Source of the DNA: Sabulibacter ruber
GTDB lineage: Bacteria; Bacteroidota; Bacteroidia; Cytophagales; Hymenobacteraceae
Direction: 5' to 3'
Length of the DNA: 64,000 nucleotides
NCBI RefSeq assembly: GCF_017355955.1
Contig: NZ_JAFFID010000002.1
Span: forward strand, 496,001 to 560,000
Shown: piece by piece, positions 25,732 through 34,303 of the stretch
Numbering within the stretch: position 1 is the stretch's first letter
How the letters are laid out: the number at the start of each line of letters is the position of its first letter
Made by a program: the position numbers and the translations under genes
The notes under the pieces: generated by a model
The model's input: only the letters and a program-made list of their open reading frames with translations
What the model was told of the DNA's origin: nothing
Databases searched by the model: none

Positions 25732-26907
25732 TCATTCGGGGAAAAGCAGACCTATGACTAGCCCAGTCAAAATAAGTACCGGAGCCGGGATTCTGGTCCA
25801 TTGCAGCAACGCGAAGGTGGTTACCACCAGACCAAAATTGTAAGGGGTGTTCTCAATGGGGTGGTAGAGCATTATAGCCGCAGCGCAAACCATTCCACAA
25901 CCTACGGCATTGATTCCCTCCATGGAGGCTTGGATAACCCGGTACTTGCGGAGTTCTTCCCAGAAGCGGATCACAAAGAAGATCAGGAACGTGCCCGGCA
26001 GGAAGATGCCGATGGTAGAAACTACGCCCCCAATAATCTGCCCTCCCCATCCGTAGGGTCGCATGGATAAGGTGCCAATGTAGGAGCAGAAAGAGAAAAC
26101 GGGGCCCGGTAGCGCCTGTACCATGGCAAAACCAGACAGAAACTCCTTGGAACTAAGATAGCCTTTGAATTCCACAAACTCAGTGTACATCACCGGAATC
26201 AGGACTTGGCCACCCCCAAAGATAAGGCTGCCGTTCCGGTAGAAGTTCTCAAACAGCAGTACCGCCCTTAGTTGCGTGTATCTTCCCAGCAAGGCGGCGG
26301 CGATCAGAACCCCCAGAAACAGGAAGAAGTTGGCCCATTCTACCCGCATGGGTTTCTTTTCCAGCACCGGCTGGTCCTGGAACCGGAGCGCCGTCAGGCT
26401 CCCACCGGCCAACAGCAGTGCCGGGAACACCCACGGTGATCGGAAGAAGAACGAGAGGATGGCAGAGATCACCATGATCACAATGCCGCCTTTGGTATGC
26501 ACTACCTTAGAACTGATGCGCCAGGCCGCAAAAGCCACAAAGCCTACGGCCATAGGCTGAATAAACCGGGTAAAACCCAGTGGAGCACCTTTGCCTTGCA
26601 GAAAGGAGATCAGCAAAGCCGCGCCAATCATGATCAAGGCCGCCGGGGCAATCCAGACGAGCAGGGTAAGATAGGCAAGATTAGGGCCGCCTACCTTGAA
26701 ACCGATGGCTGTGATGGTTTGGGTGGAAGAAGGGCCAGGCAAGATCTGGCAGAGCGCGTTGAGTTCCAGCAGTTCCTTCTCTGTAATGTACCGTCTCTTT
26801 TCCACCATCAGGCGCAGCATCATGGCAATATGCGCCTGCGGCCCACCAAACGCGGTGAGCGAGAGATACGCAACATCTTTCAGGAAAATGTAGTTACGAG
26901 GGCGCAA
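25732..26907 (-). CDS. chrA: Chromate transporter (CHR family)
   Basis: A 391-residue membrane protein built from two homologous CHR halves. The first has SLTAFGGPQAHIAMM and LCQILPGPSSTQTITAIG; the second has FGGGQVLIPVMY, FAMVQALPGPVFSFCSYIG and GGVVSTIGIFLPG. CHR proteins export chromate or act on related oxyanions in exchange for sulfate; resistance is not proven for this copy. The likely start is TTG at 26907, because no ATG lies upstream in frame and the first helix must be kept. No chrB-type regulator is adjacent. Confidence 0.88.
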   Translation of the reverse strand: MRPRNYIFLKDVAYLSLTAFGGPQAHIAMMLRLMVEKRRYITEKELLELNALCQILPGPSSTQTITAIGFKVGGPNLAYLTLLVWIAPAALIMIGAALLISFLQGKGAPLGFTRFIQPMAVGFVAFAAWRISSKVVHTKGGIVIMVISAILSFFFRSPWVFPALLLAGGSLTALRFQDQPVLEKKPMRVEWANFFLFLGVLIAAALLGRYTQLRAVLLFENFYRNGSLIFGGGQVLIPVMYTEFVEFKGYLSSKEFLSGFAMVQALPGPVFSFCSYIGTLSMRPYGWGGQIIGGVVSTIGIFLPGTFLIFFVIRFWEELRKYRVIQASMEGINAVGCGMVCAAAIMLYHPIENTPYNFGLVVTTFALLQWTRIPAPVLILTGLVIGLLFPE

Positions 26908-26926
26908 ATGGTGTGGGCTTGTGACG

Positions 26927-26964
26927 CGTTTTTAAGCCTTTATTTAAAAATAGGCATAAAAACG
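26927..26964 (+). repeat. Oriented palindrome family A, copy upstream of chrA
   Basis: CGTTTTTAAGCCT (26927-26939) mirrors AGGCATAAAAACG (26952-26964) with one mismatch. Confidence 0.7.
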
Positions 26965-26987
26965 AAAGGAGCCCAAAAGGCCCCTTT
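26965..26987 (-). terminator. Terminator of the 2OG-Fe oxygenase gene
   Basis: AAAGGAGCC (26965-26973) pairs with GGCCCCTTT (26979-26987) with one mismatch. On the minus strand it runs into CGTTTTTA, 18 bp past the oxygenase stop. Confidence 0.7.
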
Positions 26988-27004
26988 CTAAATTTTGCAA
27001 TGGG

Positions 27005-27976
27005 TTATTTCTTAAGTCCTAGCTCAATCAGACGCTCGTTCAGGAACTCACCGGCGGTGGTGTCTGGGAATTGTTTTGGGTTCTGCTCATCAATGCAGCT
27101 CTCCAGACAGGTCAGGTCCATTTCAGAGCGTGGGTGCATGAAGAACGGGATAGAGTAGCGGGAAGTGTGCATCAGCTCGCGCGGCGGGTTCACTACGCGG
27201 TGAATGGTAGACTTCAGCCTGTTGTTGGTGTGGCGGCTCAGCATATCGCCTACATTTACCACAATCTGCTCTGGCAAGGCCGTGATTGGAATCCATTTAC
27301 CATCGCGGCGCAGTACTTGCAGACCATCGGCAGAGGCACCCATCAGCAAGGTAATCAGGTTGATATCACCGTGCTCGGCGGCGCGTACGGCATCGGCGGG
27401 TACGCTGTCTGGGTCCTCGATGGGGAAGTAGTGGATAGCGCGCAGGATGCTGTTCCCGTTGTGTACTTTGGCATCGAAGTAATCCTCCGGAAGTTCCAGG
27501 TACAGGGCAATGGCACGCAGCATGTTCTTGCCGGCGTTCTCCAGTAGTTTGTAAGCTGTGGAAGTAGCTGATTCAAAATCAGGAACCTCGGCAGGCCATA
27601 CGTTCTCTGGGTACTCGTCTTTCACCGGGTCATTATCCGTCACGATCTGACCTACGTGGTAAAACTCTTTCAAGTCACCGGTATTGCGGCCTTTGGCGTG
27701 CTCTTTTCCTTTGCCCACGTAACCGCGCTGACCAGCCAAACCCGGAATCTCGTATTTGCTTTTTACGTCATCCGGTAACGCAAAAAACGACTGCGTGGCA
27801 GTATACAGACGCTCGGTCAGTTCATTGCTTAAGCCGTGGTTTTTAACCGCCACAAAACCGATGTTCTGGTAAGCCTCGCCCAACGCCTGCACGAAAGCCG
27901 CCTTGCGGGCCGGGTCGCCGGAAACGAAATCGGCTAAGTCTAACGATGGAATTTCCTCTAATAATTTATCGCTCAT
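27005..27976 (-). CDS. 2-oxoglutarate/Fe(II) oxygenase of the isopenicillin-N-synthase-like family
   Basis: A cytosolic double-stranded beta-helix enzyme (323 residues). The DIOX_N opening is IPSLDLADFVSGDPARK, then GFVAVKNHGLS. The Fe ligands are His202 and Asp204 (EHGDINLITLL) and His259 (STIHRVVNP). The 2-oxoglutarate Arg273 and Ser275 are in SRYSIPFF. All metal and cosubstrate residues are present, so it should be active; the substrate is unknown, since this family spans antibiotic, hormone and amino-acid oxidation. An ATG at 28024 is in frame, but MSDKLLEEIPSLDL at 27976 matches homologues. Divergent from the His-rich lipoprotein gene. Confidence 0.88.
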   Translation of the reverse strand: MSDKLLEEIPSLDLADFVSGDPARKAAFVQALGEAYQNIGFVAVKNHGLSNELTERLYTATQSFFALPDDVKSKYEIPGLAGQRGYVGKGKEHAKGRNTGDLKEFYHVGQIVTDNDPVKDEYPENVWPAEVPDFESATSTAYKLLENAGKNMLRAIALYLELPEDYFDAKVHNGNSILRAIHYFPIEDPDSVPADAVRAAEHGDINLITLLMGASADGLQVLRRDGKWIPITALPEQIVVNVGDMLSRHTNNRLKSTIHRVVNPPRELMHTSRYSIPFFMHPRSEMDLTCLESCIDEQNPKQFPDTTAGEFLNERLIELGLKK

Positions 27977-28037
27977 GATGTCTTCCTTTGACGTCTTCTT
28001 AATTGGTGCTAAAAAGGGCTGCAAGTTACAAAATTTC

Positions 28038-28045
28038 TATCTTTG
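28038..28045 (+). promoter_or_regulatory. Minus-7 box (TATCTTTG) of the His-rich lipoprotein gene
   Basis: Perfect TAnnTTTG, 36 bp before the ATG at 28082. It overlaps an in-frame upstream start at 28043 and excludes it. Confidence 0.7.
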
Positions 28046-28081
28046 AAACATTCTGCGTATTTATACGAAAACCTAACTACT

Positions 28082-28951
28082 ATGAAAAAGAAACATTTGT
28101 CTTTTTTGGCAGTAGCCGCCCTGCTATTTGCCTCTGCCTGTGACGGAAAGCGCGCTGCCTCTACCACCGATACCGATACCACCGCTGCCGCGGATCACGC
28201 GGGCATGGACCATGATACCGCCGGTGTGCAGCACCAGGGCACCATGGGTACGCCTATGGAGAAAGGCGGCCTGAAAGTATATTCTTACAGCAACTCCGTT
28301 GATTTCCCTGATGCCGATCTGGAACTGAACAGACCCGAGAAAAACGGGAAAGTAACCGGCGACTCGGTGCAGTTTGAGTATGCGGTAAACAACTTCCAAC
28401 TGAGCCAGCAGACGCCAGACGCGGGTACCCATGAGCACGCCAACTCCAAAGAGGGCCAGCACATCCACAACATCGTAGACAATGAGCCTTATACCGCGCA
28501 TTACAAACCTACGTTCAAGAAAGCCATCAAGCCGGGCCAGCACGTGGTGCTGTCGTTCCTGTCTCGTTCTTACCACGAGAGCATCAAGCACAAAGAAGCG
28601 TATGATCTGCGCGTGATCAATGTGGGCAATGCCACCGGCAACACCGCCAAGTTTGACGAGAACGGCCAGCACCTGTTCTACAGCCGCCCTAAAGGAGAGT
28701 ACACCGGTGCCGATACCCGCAAAATCATGCTGGATTTCTACCTGGTGAATACTGAACTGGCCAAAGATGGAAACAAGGTGCGCGCCACCATTAACGGGAA
28801 CGAGTTTATTCTGGATCAGTGGCTGCCGTACCTGGTAGAAGGCCTGCCGATGGGCGAGAACACCTTTAAACTGGAGTTAATTGACAACCAAGGGAAAGTG
28901 ATTCCTGGTCCGTTTAACACCGTTGAGCGTAAAATCACCCTGAAACAATAA
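28082..28951 (+). CDS. His-rich lipoprotein of unknown function
   Basis: The signal peptide MKKKHLSFLAVAALLFASAC ends at a lipobox Cys, so the protein is lipid-anchored. Just after it, a low-complexity Thr/Asp stretch and several His (HAGMDHDTAG and VQHQGTMG) suggest metal binding. A second His group is GTHEHANSKEGQHIHNI, followed by ALPG-free beta-rich sequence (HVVLSFLSRSYHESIKH, then FILDQWLPYLVEGL). The C-terminal half looks like an immunoglobulin-like sandwich. I do not recognise a named family. Its own promoter and terminator make it a single-gene unit. Confidence 0.72.
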   Translation: MKKKHLSFLAVAALLFASACDGKRAASTTDTDTTAAADHAGMDHDTAGVQHQGTMGTPMEKGGLKVYSYSNSVDFPDADLELNRPEKNGKVTGDSVQFEYAVNNFQLSQQTPDAGTHEHANSKEGQHIHNIVDNEPYTAHYKPTFKKAIKPGQHVVLSFLSRSYHESIKHKEAYDLRVINVGNATGNTAKFDENGQHLFYSRPKGEYTGADTRKIMLDFYLVNTELAKDGNKVRATINGNEFILDQWLPYLVEGLPMGENTFKLELIDNQGKVIPGPFNTVERKITLKQ

Positions 28952-28972
28952 AAAAAACTTCTCTTAAAGCAG

Positions 28973-29005
28973 AAAGCCGCTTCCTTTACCGGGAGCGGCT
29001 TTTTT
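28973..29005 (+). terminator. Terminator of the His-rich lipoprotein gene
   Basis: AAAGCCGCT (28973-28981) pairs with AGCGGCTTT (28994-29002), extended by mismatched inner pairs, and is followed by TTTTT. The rest of 28952-29326 holds only the palindrome at 29178. Confidence 0.85.
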
Positions 29006-29177
29006 GTTGCGTCCAGGAAATGATTTAAGAATGTAGTAGTCTGATTCATAATCGATTAACTTGGGTAAGGAAAGCATTCGCAGATACGGGATAGGGGAGA
29101 ACTGCCAAATATTTGTCTTGAAATTGTTGTAAGAAGTAAAGGGTGAATGCTACAAATAAGGTAGTTGCTTTCACACC

Positions 29178-29219
29178 GCTGTTTTAGGCCGGTTTTGGAA
29201 AAAGCTGGCTTAAAACAGC
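29178..29219 (+). repeat. Oriented palindrome family A, copy upstream of the ABC operon
   Basis: GCTGTTTTAGGCC (29178-29190) mirrors GGCTTAAAACAGC (29207-29219) with one mismatch. It lies about 110 bp before the ATPase ATG, so it cannot be that operon's terminator. Confidence 0.75.
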
Positions 29220-29326
29220 ACATCTTTTTTTGTGGGAGAAGCAACCCAAGCCAATAGAATAGCATCTGTAAAGGAAAGCATTCTAGCCGAAGAGTTTGTA
29301 GAAGAGCATTTCAACCCTGATTGACC

Positions 29327-30046
29327 ATGATACAGCTCCAGAACATCCATAAGTATTACGCCATGGCGCAGCACAAACTGCATGTGCTGAAAGGCATTGA
29401 CCTGCACATACGCGAAGGAGAACTGGTGTCTATCATGGGTTCTTCCGGCTCCGGCAAATCTACCTTGCTCAACATCCTGGGCATTCTGGACGATTTTGAC
29501 TCCGGAGACTACACGCTGGCAGGCACTCCCATCAAGAACCTCTCCCAAGCCAAAGCCGCTTATTACCGCAACAAGTTCCTGGGCTTCGTTTTCCAGAGCT
29601 TCAACCTGCTTACCTTCAAAAACGCCATGGAAAACGTGGCGTTACCGCTCTATTACCAGAAAGTAGGCCGAAAAGAGCGCAACAAACTGGCCCTGGAGTA
29701 CCTTGACCGCGTGGGCCTGAAAGAGTGGGCCGAGCACTCGCCCAACGAGATGTCCGGTGGGCAGCGCCAACGCGTAGCCATTGCGCGGGCCCTCATCAGC
29801 AAGCCCAAACTGATCTTAGCCGATGAACCCACCGGTGCCCTGGACACCGCCACTACCAACGAGGTAATGGAGATTTTCAAGGAAGTTAACCGCGAAGGCA
29901 TGACCGTGGTGATTGTTACCCACGAAAACGACATTGCCGACCAAACCCAACGCGTGATCCGGCTTAAAGACGGTCTAATCCTGGACGATGGGCTGGGAAA
30001 TAAAACCGAGGATTTTCTGACGCCAGTTGCTTATTCCCAAGCCTGA
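29327..30046 (+). CDS. MacB-type ABC transporter ATP-binding protein
   Basis: Cytoplasmic ATPase (239 residues) of a MacB/LolD-type complex. Walker A is GSSGSGKSTLL (residues 38-48), the Q-loop GFVFQSFNLL, the signature MSGGQRQRVAIARAL, Walker B LILADEPTGALD and the switch His in VIVTHEND. It is the first gene of an operon with two FtsX-like permeases and a periplasmic adaptor. A TTG two codons upstream (29321) is in frame; the ATG is preferred. The stop is 12 bp from the first permease. Confidence 0.92.
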   Translation: MIQLQNIHKYYAMAQHKLHVLKGIDLHIREGELVSIMGSSGSGKSTLLNILGILDDFDSGDYTLAGTPIKNLSQAKAAYYRNKFLGFVFQSFNLLTFKNAMENVALPLYYQKVGRKERNKLALEYLDRVGLKEWAEHSPNEMSGGQRQRVAIARALISKPKLILADEPTGALDTATTNEVMEIFKEVNREGMTVVIVTHENDIADQTQRVIRLKDGLILDDGLGNKTEDFLTPVAYSQA

Positions 30047-30058
30047 CACCCGCAGAAC

Positions 30059-31303
30059 ATGATTGATATTGACAAATGGCAGGAGATTCTGGGCACCATC
30101 CGGAAGAACAAGCTCCGCACCTTTCTCACGGCCTTTGGCGTGTTCTGGGGCATTTTCATGCTGGTGATGCTGCTGGGCTTTGGGCAAGGCTTGCAGAACG
30201 GGGTGTTCAACCGCTTTGGCGACGGAGCCAAGAACGGAATCTTCTTTTCCGGCGGAAAATCTTCCATGCCGCACAAAGGCCTGGGGCCCGGCCGTGAGAT
30301 AAAACTCACCAACGAGGACCTTGCCACCATCTCCCGCGAAGTACCCCAGGTGCAGATCATCTCGCCACGTAACCGCCTTTGGGGCGAATACACCATCAAC
30401 TACAAGACGGAGAATGGCTCTTACCAGGTCTTCGGGTCCACGCCGGAGTTCCTGGAAGTGAACGGCGAACGCCTGAAAGTGGGCCGCCTCCTCAACGAAA
30501 ACGACATCAAAGAGAAACGCAAGGTGATTGTGCTGGGCGAGAAGGTGCGCGAAGTACTGTTCAAAGATAAAACCGGCCTGGAGGAGTACGTGAACATCCA
30601 GGGCATTCACTTCAAGGTGGTGGGCATCTTTACCGTGCGCGGCAACAACGGCGGCCGGAGGGAGGAACGGGCCTATATTCCTTTTTCCACGCTGCAGACC
30701 ACTTACAACCAGCCTAACCAGGTGCAACTGGTGGCCATGGTGGCCCAACCCGGCGTGAAAGCGCAGGTGATTGAAGACAAAGTGAAAAGCCTACTGGCGC
30801 AACGGCACAAATTCTCCCCGGAGGATGCCCAGGCGCTGGATATCAACAACGGAGAGAAGGAATACGAGCAGATCATGGGTCTGTTCAACGGCATCAACAT
30901 GTTTGTGTGGGTGGTGGGCGTAGGCACGCTCATCGCCGGGATTGTGGGCGTGAGCAACATCATGCTCATCATTGTGAAGGAACGCACCCGTGAGATAGGG
31001 GTGCGCAAGGCGTTGGGCGCTACGCCGGTGTCTATTGTGAGCATGATTTTGCAGGAATCAGTGGTAATCACGGCTTTCTCGGGCTATCTGGGGCTGCTGG
31101 CGGGCGTGGGGCTGCTGGATCTGATGCGCTACGCTCTGGAGAAATCCGGCGCAGAGCTGCCGTTCTTCGCCAGTCCGGGGGTGAATCTGGGTGTGGCCGT
31201 CTCGGCCACGGTGCTGCTGGTACTGGCCGGAGCCCTGGCCGGACTCATGCCCGCCCTCAAAGCCGCCAGCATTAAACCCATTGAAGCCCTCAGGGCGGAA
31301 TAA
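30059..31303 (+). CDS. MacB-like ABC transporter permease, copy 1
   Basis: A 414-residue FtsX-like permease. The N-terminal helix follows IDKWQEILGTIRKNKLRTFL (TAFGVFWGIFMLVMLLGFG). A large periplasmic MacB_PCD domain (about residues 45-270) comes next, then three C-terminal helices around GVSNIMLIIVKERTREIGVR and LVLAGALAGLMPALKAASIK. The mechanotransmission hallmark KERTREIGVRKALGATP is intact. It should pair with its paralogue at 31472 or homodimerise. Exported substrate unknown (peptides, antibiotics or lipids in known MacB systems). Confidence 0.9.
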   Translation: MIDIDKWQEILGTIRKNKLRTFLTAFGVFWGIFMLVMLLGFGQGLQNGVFNRFGDGAKNGIFFSGGKSSMPHKGLGPGREIKLTNEDLATISREVPQVQIISPRNRLWGEYTINYKTENGSYQVFGSTPEFLEVNGERLKVGRLLNENDIKEKRKVIVLGEKVREVLFKDKTGLEEYVNIQGIHFKVVGIFTVRGNNGGRREERAYIPFSTLQTTYNQPNQVQLVAMVAQPGVKAQVIEDKVKSLLAQRHKFSPEDAQALDINNGEKEYEQIMGLFNGINMFVWVVGVGTLIAGIVGVSNIMLIIVKERTREIGVRKALGATPVSIVSMILQESVVITAFSGYLGLLAGVGLLDLMRYALEKSGAELPFFASPGVNLGVAVSATVLLVLAGALAGLMPALKAASIKPIEALRAE

Positions 31304-31387
31304 TTCAGAATTGAGAATCAGGAATTAAGAATTAGGAAGTGTTGCAGACAGGTGCCCCACACCTTCTTCACCCGGAACTCCATAAGC

Positions 31388-31425
31388 TGTTTACAGGCTG
31401 AATTCAAGAAAACAGACCCAAAACA
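31388..31425 (-). repeat. Palindrome family A, copy between the two permeases (reverse orientation)
   Basis: TGTTTACAGGCTG on the left and CAGACCCAAAACA on the right pair imperfectly; on the minus strand it reads GGGTCTGTTTTCTTG, the family core. The same 168-bp gap starts with AATTGAGAATCAGGAATTAA-like repeats (31301-31338). Confidence 0.6.
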
Positions 31426-31471
31426 ACAATTGACTCAAGACTCATAACTCAGGATTCAGAACTCCCCAAAA

Positions 31472-32722
31472 ATGATTGATGTAGACAAATGGGCTGAGAT
31501 TTACGCCACCGTCAAGAAGCACAAGCTGCGGACGGGGCTCACGGCGTTTGGCGTGTTCTGGGGCATCTTCATGCTGGTGCTCTTGTTGGGCGCGGGCAAA
31601 GGACTGGAGCACGGCATTACCAATGACTTTAACATTGCCAAGAACGCGGTGTTTGTCTGGACCCAGCGCACCAGCGTACCCTACATGGGCCTGAAAGCAG
31701 GCCGGTTTGTGCACCTCACCAATGACGATGTCAAGGCCATTCAGGAGCAGGTTCCCGAAGTAGGCGTACTCTCGCCCAGCAACGGCCTGGACGGCACCTT
31801 TACGGTGAGTTACGGCGACAAGAACTCCTCCTTCAACGTGAGCGGCGACTACCCCGAGATGCTGTACGTAGACCCGCTCACCATTTCCACCGGTCGCTTC
31901 GTGAACCGCATTGACATTGAGGAGAAGCGCAAAGTGGCGGTGATTGGTCCGCGGGTGCAGGAAGTGCTGTTCAAAACCGGCGAAGACCCTATTGGCAAAT
32001 ACATCAACATCAAGGGCAGCCATTTCCAGGTGGTGGGAATGTTCACGCCGGTAGGCAAAGGAGAGGACATTGTGTACGCTTCCCAGACCATTTACATCCC
32101 CAATACTACGCTGCAACAGACCTTCAACCAGCCCAACCGCATCGGGCACTTCAAGATCATTCCGGCGCCGGGCGTACCTGCCGAGGTAGTGGAGGAAAAA
32201 GTGAAAACGCTGTTGGCCCAGCGCCACCAGGTAGCGCCCACGGATCTGAAAGCCTTCGGCTCAGCCAACGTGGAGAAAGAATTCAAAGACGTGCAGGGGC
32301 TGTTTGCCGGTATCTCGGGGTTCAGCTGGATCGTGAGCATTGGGACCATCATTGCGGGCATTATTGGGGTGGGCAACATTATGCTCATTGTGGTGAAGGA
32401 ACGCACGAAGGAAATCGGCATCCGGAAAGCTTTGGGAGCCACGCCGTGGTCGGTGATCAGCTTGATTTTACAGGAATCGGTGGTGATTACTAGCATTGCG
32501 GGTTTAACCGGGCTTATTGCCGGCACCGGGCTGGTGGCCTTGATTGAGTACCTGATGAACAAGTTTAAGGTGGACGCCGGCTTCTTCGCGAGCCCGGAGG
32601 TGGACCCCAGGGTGGCGCTTATGGCGGTGGTACTGCTGGTGGTCATGGGAGCCTTGGCGGGGCTCATTCCGGCTACTAAAGCAGCAAGAGTTAACCCCGT
32701 GGAGGCGCTCAAAGATGAGTAA
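31472..32722 (+). CDS. MacB-like ABC transporter permease, copy 2
   Basis: A paralogue of the preceding gene (416 residues), closest at the ends: MIDVDKWAEIYATVKKHKLR, TAFGVFWGIFMLVLLLG, KERTKEIGIRKALGATPWSV and PATKAARVNPVEALKDE. The periplasmic domain is more diverged (TQRTSVPYMGLKAGRFVHL compared with GKSSMPHKGLGPGREIKL), as expected for the two sides of a heterodimer. Complete, with four membrane segments. 374 bp of repeat-rich sequence separates it from the adaptor gene. Confidence 0.9.
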   Translation: MIDVDKWAEIYATVKKHKLRTGLTAFGVFWGIFMLVLLLGAGKGLEHGITNDFNIAKNAVFVWTQRTSVPYMGLKAGRFVHLTNDDVKAIQEQVPEVGVLSPSNGLDGTFTVSYGDKNSSFNVSGDYPEMLYVDPLTISTGRFVNRIDIEEKRKVAVIGPRVQEVLFKTGEDPIGKYINIKGSHFQVVGMFTPVGKGEDIVYASQTIYIPNTTLQQTFNQPNRIGHFKIIPAPGVPAEVVEEKVKTLLAQRHQVAPTDLKAFGSANVEKEFKDVQGLFAGISGFSWIVSIGTIIAGIIGVGNIMLIVVKERTKEIGIRKALGATPWSVISLILQESVVITSIAGLTGLIAGTGLVALIEYLMNKFKVDAGFFASPEVDPRVALMAVVLLVVMGALAGLIPATKAARVNPVEALKDE

Positions 32723-32780
32723 CCAATGGGTTGACTTTTTAATGTGCTTATGTGCTAATGCTGTAGTGGCTGGTCCGGCT

Positions 32781-32951
32781 GGCGCGAGTCTCTAGACTCG
32801 TGACGTGGGATGATGCGAGTCTCCAGACTCGCCGGGAACCATGAGTAAATCCGCGTTAAAGAAAATCAGCAGTCCCGCTTTCGCTGCGGGGCAGCGAGGG
32901 AAGTCTGGAGACTTCCCGTTATCCAGAGGCACGAGTCTGGAGACTCGCGCC
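32781..32951. repeat. REPIN-like inverted repeat, family D
   Basis: Arms 32781-32802 and 32930-32951 are inverted copies (21 of 22 bases), each a palindrome around CGAGTCTCTAGACTCG or its variant. Inside lie two more hairpins (CGAGTCTCCAGACTCG near 32816-32831 and GGGAAGTCTGGAGACTTCCC at 32899-32916). A single related unit is at 57057-57077. Nothing else is seen in 32723-33096. Confidence 0.8.
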
Positions 32952-33096
32952 AGTAGAACTAAATAAGACGAGAAACACCAGAAGCAGGAACCTCTGTTTT
33001 CCGCCTGATTTATAGAAAACGAGCATTAAACGAAGGAAGATTCAGCCCCGGGATAGGGGTAACCGCGCATTCAAACATCATAAGCAGTGTAATATC

Positions 33097-34212
33097 ATGA
33101 AAAAGGTAGTATTAGGTTTTTTCATTCTCTTGTTCTTGGCCGGCACCGTCTGGATCAGCTACTATTTCTACAAGAAAGCGAACGCCGACCCTGTGGTGTA
33201 CCAGACCGAGAAGCCGTTCTACACCGACATCGTGAAGAAAACCGTAGCCACCGGTTCTATTGTGCCCAGAAAGGAAATCCAGATCAAGCCGCAGGTATCG
33301 GGCATTGTGGAAGAACTGTACGTAGAGGCGGGCCAGAGCGTGCGTGCCGGGCAGCGGATCGCCAAGATCCGGATTGTGCCCAACATGGTGAACGTGAACA
33401 ACGCCGAGACCAGCGTGCAGACCGCCAAAATTGCCTTTGAGCAGGCCAAGCGCGAGATGGAGCGCCAGAAACAACTATTTGACCAAAAGGTGATTGCCGA
33501 GCAGGAATACAACAAGTTTGTAATGGAGTACCGGCTGCGGAGAGAAGACCTGACCTCGGCGGAGAACAACCGCCAACTGGTGAAATCGGGCACTTCGCGG
33601 CGGACCGGCGGTTCTAACATCATCATCTCCACCGTGGACGGCATGGTGCTGGACGTGCCCGTGAAAGTGGGTGCCTCGGTGATTGAGCGCAACAACTTCA
33701 ACGAGGGCACCACCATTGCCGCCGTAGCCGATATGAAGAGCCTCATCTTTGAGGGCAAGATTGATGAGTCTGAGGTGGGCAAACTGCGCGAAGGCATGGA
33801 TCTGAACCTCACCATCGGGGCCATTGAAGACAAGGTGTTCAAGGCCAAACTGGAGTACATCGCGCCGAAGGGTGTGCTGGAAGAAGGAGCCGTGAAGTTC
33901 CAGGTGAAAGCGCAGGTGCTGCTGCAGCCCGGCGATTTCCTGCGGGCCGGTTACAGCGCCAACGCTGATATTGTGCTGGACCAGAAAGACAATGTGCTGG
34001 CTATTAAAGAGGGCTTGCTGCAGTTCGGGAAGAAAGGCAAAGACAGCGTGTTTGTAGAGGTGGAGACCGCGCCGCAGCAGTTCCAAAAGAAACTGGTGAA
34101 AACTGGTTTGTCTGACGGCATCAACATCCAGGTGGTGGAAGGCCTCAAGCCTAATGACAAGGTGAAAGTCATAGAAGCCGCCAAACCAGATGAGCCTAAA
34201 AAGGAGTCGTAA
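33097..34212 (+). CDS. Efflux periplasmic adaptor (HlyD/MacA family)
   Basis: A membrane-anchored adaptor of 371 residues joining the ABC transporter to an outer-membrane channel. It has an N-terminal helix (VVLGFFILLFLAGTVWISYYF), then the lipoyl half PRKEIQIKPQVSGIVEELYV and AGQSVRAGQRIAKI. A coiled-coil hairpin (about residues 105-160, NNAETSVQTAKIAFEQAKRE) follows. The second lipoyl half (STVDGMVLDVPVKVGASV), a beta-barrel and the membrane-proximal domain complete it. No TolC-like gene is in the window, so the outer channel is encoded elsewhere. Confidence 0.9.
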   Translation: MKKVVLGFFILLFLAGTVWISYYFYKKANADPVVYQTEKPFYTDIVKKTVATGSIVPRKEIQIKPQVSGIVEELYVEAGQSVRAGQRIAKIRIVPNMVNVNNAETSVQTAKIAFEQAKREMERQKQLFDQKVIAEQEYNKFVMEYRLRREDLTSAENNRQLVKSGTSRRTGGSNIIISTVDGMVLDVPVKVGASVIERNNFNEGTTIAAVADMKSLIFEGKIDESEVGKLREGMDLNLTIGAIEDKVFKAKLEYIAPKGVLEEGAVKFQVKAQVLLQPGDFLRAGYSANADIVLDQKDNVLAIKEGLLQFGKKGKDSVFVEVETAPQQFQKKLVKTGLSDGINIQVVEGLKPNDKVKVIEAAKPDEPKKES

Positions 34213-34303
34213 AAGAGTAGGCTAGGATAAAATCACAGAAGGACGGCCGCTGCCTTGGTGGTCTATGCTTTAAATAAATTGTTTAATTCAATCAGGTAAA
34301 AAG

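Noticed and set aside
25732..28951. A chromate-resistance operon
   Set aside because: The chromate transporter, oxygenase and lipoprotein are not all on one strand and no chrB-type regulator is present; grouping by function is not supported.
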